DNA from: Notospermus geniculatus
Lineage: Eukaryota; Nemertea; Pilidiophora; Heteronemertea; Lineidae
Assembly (NCBI GenBank): GCA_002633025.1
Contig: NMRB01000269.1
Span: 283,342-347,341 of the forward strand
Reading direction: 5' to 3'
DNA: 64,000 nt
Part shown: in pieces, positions 56,241 to 64,000 of the stretch
How the letters are laid out: every line of letters begins with the position of its first letter
How positions within the stretch are numbered: position 1 is the stretch's first letter
Position numbers and translations under genes: made by a program
Notes under the pieces: model-generated
Told to the model about the DNA's origin: nothing
Databases searched by the model: none
What the model saw: the letters and a program-made list of their open reading frames with translations, nothing else

Positions 56241-56411
56241 TTAATACTGGCGAGACGACTTCGCTAATCCACCGTCAAATGTAAGCCGGTCATTGAAGTC
56301 ACACCTGATCTCACGAAGAATATTCCTTAATCTGTACAGCAGCCCTTCCGTCTTCCGAATATATCCTGAACCAGCCCTATACCTGGTCAATAAACCTAAG
56401 ATTAAATAGCA

Positions 56412-57926
56412 TCATCCCTCTTGTTTGTGCCTCTCTGAATTCCCCGTTTGTGCATTAGCATTATCACTGACATCATGACAGACACTATTCAACCTGTTAC
56501 CTAAATCCTCTTCGGGGATCTCAGTCAAACCATCCTGGTCACTGACGGCATAAGTTTGAACATGGTTCCCCTCCACTCCGTTACATATTTTCTCACTCAT
56601 TTCCGCTGATCCATTCTGTTGGTACCACTTCCTCGGTCCATGATCAAAATCAGAATCATCCTTTATTAATATCGGTTGTTTCTCATTGTTTATTTCAGAT
56701 ATTTTTTCACCACCTGAATTTTTACTAACAACACGACTTAGAGATTTCTTCCAAAATTCGTACCACCTTGTCGACTCCGGTCTATCGTCCGTAACAATGA
56801 CAATATCCACCTGGTCATCGTCGTCTTCCTCTTTCTTCCAGCACTCATACCATTTCTTTTTCGGTTTTTTCTCCTGGGGTAATATCGGCTGCTCCTCATC
56901 CTCCGACTCCCCGCTCGCCTTTTTCTTATCTAACTGCCTGATCCTGTACCACTTTCTTAAACCGTAAGCAAGAACACAGATCATAACAAGAGTCGCACCA
57001 ATAATAGTCCACATGTTCGGATATTGGTTTAAGAAAATCATTTCCCAAATGAAGGCGAAGAGAAGATCAGAGCTTCTTAGGACGCTGACGGACCCAGCAT
57101 TCTCGGTTTTCAGCGCCACGGTGAGACAAGAAAGGGCACAGACAGAGAAGCCCCCCACGCCGACCATGTAGGCCCAGCAGATGGGATGCTTCGGGATCGA
57201 CCAGCCCCCGACGATATAGGCGAAAACTCCTGACTGTAACATCCCCCAGATTGAATAGGTAAAAAGGACGGTGGCAAAGTGAACGTCTTTTAATCGTCTT
57301 AAGGCTATGTGCACTGCAGCGTGGAAGATGGAACCGATCAAACCGCTCAAACTTGCCCACAATCGTGTGGTAGTATCCTGATGCTTTTCCCCGGGTTTCA
57401 TAGCTTTGGCTCCGAAAATGAAGGGAGGTTGTGCGATAAATACAACAGCGCCCAACATGACTATCGTCGAGATGATTTCGAAGACGCCGCAACTTTCTTT
57501 CAGGATGAAAAACGCCAAGACTCCGACGAAGACGGGTGACGTCATGTAGATGACGGTAGCGTCACCTAACGGCATGTTGTGAAGCGAATAGTAGAGAAAC
57601 AGCATTGAGAAACATCCAAGGACTGCACGTATGAGTAGGTTCCACCAGTGTTTCTTGTCGCCAACCCACGGCGCCTTGCAGTAGAGCACCAGGGGAATGG
57701 TGAATATCGAGATGACGGCAAACCGGCCAAACGTTACCATCATGGGATGTAACTCGTGGAGTTTGGCCACCAGGAGGGTCTGGGAGGAAAAAAACAGGGC
57801 CGAACCCACCGCCAGAACCAGACCAATTCCTGGACACCCACATATCCTATCCTTTATACTCATTTTCATTGTCTTCAGTTGAAGTGAGGTGTTGTTCTTA
57901 TCTGTTCGCGTTCCGTATGAATGCAC
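56412..57926 (-). CDS. SLC35G-type (EamA) membrane transporter
   Basis: A single uninterrupted frame of 504 residues. It resembles SLC35G1, a drug/metabolite-transporter (EamA) superfamily protein linked in vertebrates to STIM1 and plasma-membrane calcium regulation. Two EamA halves are visible with about ten membrane segments near 33-53, 62-82, 98-113, 121-142, 148-168, 190-210, 216-240, 249-271, 282-300 and 305-322. Landmarks include GDATVIYMTSPVF in the first half and LRSSDLLFAFIWE in the second. Residues 325-504 are a charged cytosolic-type tail with four WY motifs: RKWYRIR (324), KKWYECWKK (357), RWYEFWKK (387) and RKWYQQ (432). QPIL recurs at 346 and 417. A later in-frame start (MKMSIK, residue 20) is possible. 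Human SLC35G1 is about 365 residues as I recall, so the tail is extra. Confidence 0.88.
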   Translation of the reverse strand: MHSYGTRTDKNNTSLQLKTMKMSIKDRICGCPGIGLVLAVGSALFFSSQTLLVAKLHELHPMMVTFGRFAVISIFTIPLVLYCKAPWVGDKKHWWNLLIRAVLGCFSMLFLYYSLHNMPLGDATVIYMTSPVFVGVLAFFILKESCGVFEIISTIVMLGAVVFIAQPPFIFGAKAMKPGEKHQDTTTRLWASLSGLIGSIFHAAVHIALRRLKDVHFATVLFTYSIWGMLQSGVFAYIVGGWSIPKHPICWAYMVGVGGFSVCALSCLTVALKTENAGSVSVLRSSDLLFAFIWEMIFLNQYPNMWTIIGATLVMICVLAYGLRKWYRIRQLDKKKASGESEDEEQPILPQEKKPKKKWYECWKKEEDDDDQVDIVIVTDDRPESTRWYEFWKKSLSRVVSKNSGGEKISEINNEKQPILIKDDSDFDHGPRKWYQQNGSAEMSEKICNGVEGNHVQTYAVSDQDGLTEIPEEDLGNRLNSVCHDVSDNANAQTGNSERHKQEG

Positions 57927-58661
57927 TTCGAAGTGACCATCACCTTCTGGCGTTGATTACGAGTTGTTTTGTCTTCGGCGGTTTGAGTACTTGGGCCTCA
58001 CAGTGGTAAACAATCCTGGGTTAATCCAGAATCCCTCCACTTCAATGCAACTTGCCACAGATCATACAAATAGTTCAGGCAGAGAATACATGGAGAAACG
58101 ACTGTCTGTACTGTATATCCCAGCTGCCACACCTCCGAAAGGTCCAGGCAGTGCTTCCCTGTCAAAAAGTCCCTGTCCTTGGTAGATATCCTAGGATATG
58201 ACCACTCCTCTAAAAGGTCACATGCAATGACTGCCAAAATAAGTGACGGTCCATAATCCTGTCACAGTATATTCACTTTTCAGTTTGTTCAGTTGGTTTG
58301 TAGTTGGCCTACCAAGAGCATGCCGGTCTATCAATTTATTCATATATCATATGATGTTCACACCATCGATTCAGAAGCTAGCTTTACGCATCAGAATAAT
58401 TCATGATAATGTAAGCGTCATCAAATGGTGGGCCAACACCTGTCTGTTATGAATATCTGACGAAGGCAAATCGTGAATAAAGCATAGCTAACCCATTTAG
58501 GGCAGCCCTGATACTCTTTGGAAGAACATTTAAAAAATATCCCGAAGAAATCGTAACCCATCGAACGTGTCGAAAGCTTTTGTGTAATCAAAGGTTTTGA
58601 ACAGCATGGCCCGAGACGAGGCCTGTGAGTAACCCGGATAACTTTTTATCCCGCCAGGTCG

Positions 58662-58790
58662 GCGCTGTGAGCGGTTGTACCGTCGACGTCAAAAACAGAG
58701 CAAAGCAACGCAATGACGTCACGTCACGACGTCCTTGACGCAGTGCAACACGGACGAGACGTCATGAAAAAGGTCCAACCGCTCACAGCG
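58662..58790. mobile_element. GACGTCA-containing foldback, GCGCTGTGAGCGGTTG ends
   Basis: GCGCTGTGAGCGGTTGTACC pairs with GGTCCAACCGCTCACAGCGC. The centre has GTCGACGTCAAAA, ATGACGTCACGTCACGACGT and GAGACGTCATGA. No second copy is in the window. Confidence 0.85.
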
Positions 58791-59004
58791 CCTCCCAGTA
58801 GCTGTAGTTCTGAAGGTTCCTCAAATTCCCCTCGCCGCCAGCCCGATCCATAGACTCTACGCGTGATATTTACATGTAGGCCTACCAATTAGATACTTCG
58901 CTGTGTTGATCACATCTGGTTCAAGATGGCTTGACATCGCGGCCTTTCGGTGGGCTCCACGAAACGAGACAAAACTACGCCACGCGGTGTTTTCAACCCT
59001 CAGA

Positions 59005-59502
59005 TTAGGCTTTCAGAAAAAATAGCCCTTGGTCTCCCACACCATCCATCACGGGCAAGGAATACAAATAAGGATTTCCTGGTTCATGACGGGCATCGCT
59101 GACGCACTCAGCATGGAAATCACCAAATGGACCAGCGGAATTCATCCCTGATCGACTCCACCTGGCTCCTACCACGTACCGGTACAATTCTGGCGGCTCG
59201 TACCCTGAAAAGGCGCTGACCACGTGAGAGTTTTCTGAAGGTTGGCTCTCAACGCTGTGACCAATGACACAGACGACTGTCCATAGGATAGACCAAGGCA
59301 ACTTTGTTTTTTTTACTATGATCTCCACAAGTTTTCCTGATACATCACGTTCGACGGGTTTACGCTTGGATGACGAAGTGCTGAAAATCAAACACGTGGA
59401 AACTGCTTGATGAAATAACAATTTTGTTTCACGTTTCAGATATTCGTCACCTCGTGGGATTTCAACATTACACTGGCCCAACGGTTCCTCTGATTGGTTC
59501 AT
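59005..59502 (-). other. Unrecognised 165-codon frame
   Basis: The longest unassigned frame in this part. It starts MNQSEEPLGQCNVEIPRGD, has a hydrophobic stretch WSILWTVVCVIGHSV about residues 69-83, then an aromatic, glycine-rich segment with PELYRYVVGARWSR. No family recognised. It has no introns or clear promoter. It could be a short lineage-specific membrane or secreted protein, or chance. Confidence 0.25.
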
Positions 59503-60951
59503 GTTTGGTTAACCCAAAGGAACTGAGATGGAGCTAATTTTAGAAAAATGTTGGCGTTAAGTCGGCAAAATGATCGGCAATAGAAGTCAGGAAGCTTGTG
59601 GCAACTTAGCCCCAGGGCGTCTTTCGTTTTTGCAAGGAAAAAAACTTGCTGCAATGTACTTTTATACTGGTATGCTTAATAAGAGACCATCCAGAAATCC
59701 AGGAGGGCCAGTCTGAACCTGGAATGCTACAGGCGCATTGCCCATCATCTCGGCAGAAAAATGAAGGCCACTGCTTTCCAAACGCCGGACGGTATGTAGT
59801 TAACCGACACCTTCGACCACAGCTGGCACGACAGGTATCTAATGGCGACCCTCGGGAGTTGCCCGTATGATGGACAGGTCCGCAGCTAATCCTAACTGAA
59901 CGCCGTGTCGCCTCCTTATCATGCCAGGTTCAGGTTGAGGGACACGAGTAAGGGAATCAGGGTTGATGCTGATTTGTTCGGGTCAACATGATGAAAACCT
60001 GGTCCTTGTTAACTGTCACAGAATGGCTATCATAGATGGCAAGCAATGCTGTTTGTTTGATACAAGGCAAGACAGATTCTGTCGACGACAGTCGGCCTAG
60101 CCTACTCCAATCTCGTCCGTCTCTTTCGTAAGGCTCTAAATAAAGGAAAGAATTACGATCTTGGTATTTCATGTGTTTTGCTCAGGGTCAATGAAGGTTA
60201 GGCCTACCCTGTGTAGTGCGACGTTATCTGACTAGGATACAATGCGAAACTAATCAATACACACATTCCAACTAGAAAAGGTCGACGACATGAAGACAAT
60301 GAAGAAGACTGAAAGTCAACGAAGTCAAGTTGTAATTCATGGCTCCGAAGTACTGAAGGAACTGGGTGATAAAAAGCGATGGTGTAGGTATACAGAAGTG
60401 ATGTTGGCTGAAGTATGATGATCCCACACGGCAGTTCTCAAAGCGATAATAAAAAGCAATGGTGCAGTTAATGCACAAGGTATCATTTGACGTATGATGA
60501 CACATCAAACGGCCAGGACAAAAAACGCCTCTGCTTGATAATGTTGGTGATATCAACATTTTCTTCTATCGACGACAACAGCGCCCCTGGTGGCCAAAAT
60601 ATCTGGCACCGAAACGCCGCCATGATCAGTGGAATGGCTACTTTTAAACCGGAGTGGGTAGATTGTCGGGGCCGTTCTGTAGATGAGGCCAATGACGATC
60701 ACCAGCATTGGGCAATTTCATCGGATGGTCGGACCTCGAAGGACCCGTGTGAAAAAAGGCGAGTTTTTTTAGACGTGTTTATCTTGAAATAATTGTGCAC
60801 AAATGTTGCCACATTGGTGATGTGCACAAATACATCGACGGGGGTGGCTGACGAAATCCTATTCGACATGAATCCGTGATCGAGTACCAAACTAAAGCAG
60901 CAATCTTCACACCCCCACGCCCATTTACAAAATTTCACGACCTTCAGTAAC

Positions 60952-61332
60952 GCTGAAAGGGTAAATGTCGTCCTGGGTATATACAAAGATTACCCAGGAT
61001 CTCAATCTTCACTAAAACAATACCCTGGGTGTAGTTTCGGTAGCCGAACATCACCCAGCATCCGCAATCAGTGCCTAGGAACGAGTCCTATTTAGAAATC
61101 CCGCGGAATCTCGCGTTCTCGCGCCGCGGTACTTATCGAGTGTAGCTGTTCATGACATTCTTCAGGCGGTCATGTGACCACGGGCGAGACATGACAACCT
61201 CGAATCTAGGTGTCATACTACGATGCTGGGTGATGTTCGGCTACCGAAAGTACACCCAGGGTATTGTTTTAGTGGAGATTGAGATCCTGGGTAATCTTTG
61301 TAAATACCCAGGACGACATTTACCCTTTCAGC
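60952..61332. mobile_element. Mutator-like foldback element with 9-base target duplication
   Basis: Terminal inverted repeats of about 110 bases (GCTGAAAGGGTAAATGTCGT ... GAACATCACCCAGCATC and its complement) differ at about four positions. TTCAGTAAC flanks both ends exactly (60943-60951 and 61333-61341). Long terminal repeats with a 9-base duplication are typical of Mutator-type elements. The 160-base centre has no coding capacity, so this is non-autonomous. Confidence 0.92.
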
Positions 61333-61645
61333 TTCAGTAACTTAAAACTCGCATACTTTCTCACTGTTACTAAATACGGAAATGTTCACCTCCATAAAAT
61401 GCTGGCAATTACGTTTTCACATAGTAGCGGAAATTGAAAATCTTCATCGGCAACAATGACACTGATTTCCTGCAGACTTTTTAAAACCAAACATATCTTA
61501 CGTTTTCCAACCTTGACGTAGTTTCATGTTCCCGATTACAATCTGAGATACAAAACCTTACCCATTATCAATTAGCTTTTCCTGTTGACCCTCATCGGAC
61601 TAGAGACATTTAAACAAAGACGTCACGTAGACACAATGGCCAATG

Positions 61646-61851
61646 GCAGACTTTACTGCCGTTAGAGGCCGCCTGTTAGCGATCCTAGAACGTCGGGACG
61701 TCACAAAATTTGACGTCACAGACGCGTCCATCATGGCGTCCGCGCCATTATGGATGACGTCATCGCGTGCACTTCTTCTCTGTGACGTCAAATTCCATGA
61801 CGTCCTGGGACGGGCTAACTGGTGGTGACCTCTAACGGCACTAAAATCTCC
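61646..61851. mobile_element. GACGTCA-rich MITE, CTTTACTGCCGTTAGAGGCC family, copy 2
   Basis: AGACTTTACTGCCGTTAGAG pairs with CTCTAACGGCACTAAAATCT. Internal AAATTTGACGTCACAGA and TCTGTGACGTCAAATTCC match copy 1. CCAATGG lies just outside both ends and may be the target duplication. Confidence 0.9.
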
Positions 61852-62827
61852 CAATGGAGAGAGTACGAAACGCCTCTCCTGGCACAGTCTTCAAAACTGC
61901 CGAACTAAGTTGATTGTACTATATGTCTTGCACCTATCGTCCTAAGTATAGCTGCTTTTGGGCATGGCACTACACTTGCTTTGACAATCTTGTATGAGTT
62001 TATCAAGCAACCAAAAAGCTTGGGTTAAAAAGGCTGAAAGAGCAACAAAGAGTATCATGAGACAGACGACCATTCGTGTCGCTTTGACAACAGCGGTGTA
62101 ATGTCAAGTCATCCACGTCCTTTCACAGCAGGATTGTTAACAACTGCTTCAAGAAATAGCACAATTAATCTGATTTTTGTTAATTAAATGACCCTCATCC
62201 CCTGGAGAAGAAATCTAGTTGCCGCGTGGCGGAGGTGAGAGATTCCTTTGATGTTAACGAAGAGAGATATCAACAGTGACCAAATGACGAAGATTCTCTC
62301 GTACAATAAAAAGACTGCTCCAAGATGGCGTCGATTTACCGAGTGTTTCTTTTGTTGCTGTCACGTCTCTCCTGTTGATGGACAGTGATTAATTTTTGCA
62401 GCATTCTTAAGAGGTTAGTGGAAGCAAGGCGAAGAAATATCGCTAGAGGAAAAACTTTGTCATGTTCTGACAACAATTACTTCCTTCCGAATCCATCTGT
62501 TCTGGGGGTTACGACAAGTAAACAATTCTTACTTAGTTTTGTGGATATGTATCATATTCTGTTTGCCAGGGGCTCTAACCTTCATATCAATATAAACGTG
62601 ATAAAACGACTTCATTTTTGTCCACTACAATCTAGAACCGTTATATTTGCTTCGTTTTTTAGAAAAGCTGGCGCAAATTGTTGTATTCCTTCATTCGTCC
62701 TATTTAGATATCGATTAGGGAGCTGGTATTCCCGATATAACACATTCTCCTACGATAATCCTCTTTTTAACGCTCAGTTATGAATGCACCTGTGGTGCAC
62801 TGAACGCGGCTGGAATATTATTGCCGT

Positions 62828-63005
62828 GTGTAACGAACGCTATGATTGGCCAAAAGTCACACTTGACTTTGGGATATATGTAACGAACGCTATGATTGGC
62901 CAGAAGTCATCACAATTGACTTGGAGATGTATGTAACAAACGTCGTGATTGGCCAGAGGTCACTTGACATTGGGATGTATGTAAAGAATGCTATGATTGA
63001 CCAGA
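62828..63005. repeat. About 50-base tandem units each with a CCAAT-type site
   Basis: Four units begin TGTAACGAACGCTATGATTGGCC or variants at about 62829, 62879, 62932 and 62980. Each has ATTGGCCA (ATTGACCA in the last), a CCAAT box read on the minus strand. Confidence 0.85.
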
Positions 63006-63593
63006 AGCGAGTTGACCAATAGTGGGTGAATGGTCTGAATGGTAATTCAATGCATGGATTATTCGTAGGGGTACATGTCCGCGGTGCTTGCCACTCACTC
63101 GTCAACATCCTTGCACTCGCTTCAATTTCTGCTAATAAAATATGTTGGGCGTTGACGTCGAGGTGGCCAAACCTTTGATAAAGAACACTGGAATACTCGT
63201 AACACGATGTCCACACACGCTGCCAAAAACACAGTAACATTACGACAAAGAATGAAAAATTCGATAAAGGCTCTTGGGGCCTTCATTTTCCTGATGGAAT
63301 TGACGTTAATAAGAAACCAGTGGATGAATTTCAGTGTGATTAGCTGGCCATGTCAACAAAATGTCGAGATATCGTTGACCTTTTTGAGACGAAGTGTTGA
63401 GAATCCAAAACGCCATCCGCGTGGAACGATTTCGCGTCGTTTTTATTGTTCAGTAGGGAATGGTCCGGTTGCATTCTCCCACATAAAAGTCAGTGTACAG
63501 ACTTTACATGGAAACAACATAAGCACAGAAGGCTTCAACCAAGAAAATAGAACGTAGAATAGACTAGGTTAAAATACAACGTAGAAGTACAGT

Positions 63594-63650
63594 TCTTCAC
63601 GTGACGTCACATTTGGCATGAACACAGCGTCAACAGACAGATCGAGACTT
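63594..63650. mobile_element. Terminal fragment of the GGTTCTTCA MITE family
   Basis: GTTCTTCACGTGACGTCACATT then GGCATGAACACAGCGTCAACA matches one end of the family (reverse order of GTTGACGCTGTGTTCATGCC). The rest is missing. Confidence 0.7.
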
Positions 63651-63679
63651 TAAAGGGAATAGGAAAATTTTTTCAAGCC

Positions 63680-64000
63680 TCGGTTATTACAAAATTACGG
63701 TGGCCCATAGAGCTCATTGATGAAAAATATTTACATTTGCAATTTTTTTTCAATTCGATAATTTTTTCTTGGGGGTTTGTAAAATTTTTGGAAGTTCCCA
63801 CCGCGGTGAAAATATTACCACCGCGGTGAGAATGTTTCCACCTCGGTGGAAATATTTCCACCGCGGTGAAAATTAATTTTCACCGCGAAAATTAATTTTC
63901 ACCGCGGTGGAAATTAATTTTCACCGCGGTGGTAATTATTAATTATCACCGCGGTGGAAAATAATTTCCACCGCGGTGAAAATTAATTTTCACCGCGGTG
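63680..64000. mobile_element. Foldback array of CCACCGCGGTG units, cut by window end
   Basis: From 63797 units of about 18-20 bases centred on CACCGCGGTG alternate with AAAATTAATTTT-type spacers, in both orientations. They continue to the last base. The preceding A/T-rich stretch and the edge TACGGTGGCCCATA (63699-63712) correspond to the inverted GGGCCGCCGTACA just outside the 24181-25066 array, so the two are probably related. Confidence 0.8.

Larger units (their letters stand above)
47621..56411. other. Repeat-rich region with no recognised gene
   Basis: Between the oxytocin-type gene and the SLC35G-type gene I find no recognisable gene. It holds foldback and MITE copies, SINE-like fragments and G/C homopolymers (51500-51680), listed separately. 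Some short frames with splice-like borders are described in the findings. Confidence 0.5.
57927..63796. other. Repeat-rich region with no recognised gene
   Basis: No recognisable gene. It contains the repeats listed separately and several unassigned frames (59005-59502 minus; 62385-62783 and 63207-63557 plus). Confidence 0.5.

Noticed and set aside
57067-57492. Frames antisense to or shifted within the SLC35G-type gene
   Set aside because: They are shadows of the 504-residue frame.
62385-62783. 132-codon plus-strand frame with basic N-terminus
   Set aside because: No recognised domain, irregular composition and no promoter or splice support. It may be chance, so it was not annotated as a gene.

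Overview
The window is genomic DNA from an animal. Genes have introns with GT-AG (and one GC-AG) boundaries, coding density is low, and there are many foldback, MITE-like and SINE-like repeats plus tandem arrays. An oxytocin/vasopressin-type precursor encoding the nonapeptide CFIRNCPPG points to a marine invertebrate, most likely a lophotrochozoan such as a mollusc. That placement is inferred from one peptide plus general genome style. A 932-base N run (12627-13558) shows this is a scaffolded draft assembly.

Layout, left to right. (1) 2443-6757, minus: a seven-exon secreted or GPI-anchored alpha carbonic anhydrase. (2) 10557-19560, plus: the 3' part of INPP5F/Sac2, with the SAC catalytic motif, hSac2 domain and a long C-terminal exon; upstream exons were not found and one middle exon is probably in the N gap. 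(3) 19561-28542: no gene recognised, but many repeats, including an element with 145-base units, a CCGCGG foldback array and an 85-base satellite whose last units are inverted. (4) 28543-35350, minus: ELMOD3-like gene with a long acidic N-terminal extension. (5) 36839-38095, plus: mitochondrial ribosomal protein S18C, divergent from ELMOD3. (6) 39365-41679, minus: LYAR, a nucleolar zinc-finger protein. (7) 42963-43457, plus: CCDC12, a spliceosome-associated protein, here intronless and divergent from LYAR. (8) 45421-47620, minus: the oxytocin/vasopressin-neurophysin precursor, convergent with CCDC12. (9) 47621-56411: repeat-rich, with only weak exon candidates. (10) 56412-57926, minus: intronless SLC35G-type transporter. 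(11) 57927-64000: repeats, including a 381-base foldback with a 9-base target duplication, and a second foldback array cut by the window end.

The genes are housekeeping or signalling genes with no shared pathway; this is not an operon or gene cluster. Two divergent pairs (ELMOD3/MRPS18C and LYAR/CCDC12) may share promoters. The most unusual material is structural: a coding exon end with its splice donor copied in tandem, several repeat families rich in TGACGTCA-like sites, and large foldback arrays built from short palindromic units. I found no convincing wholly new protein system.
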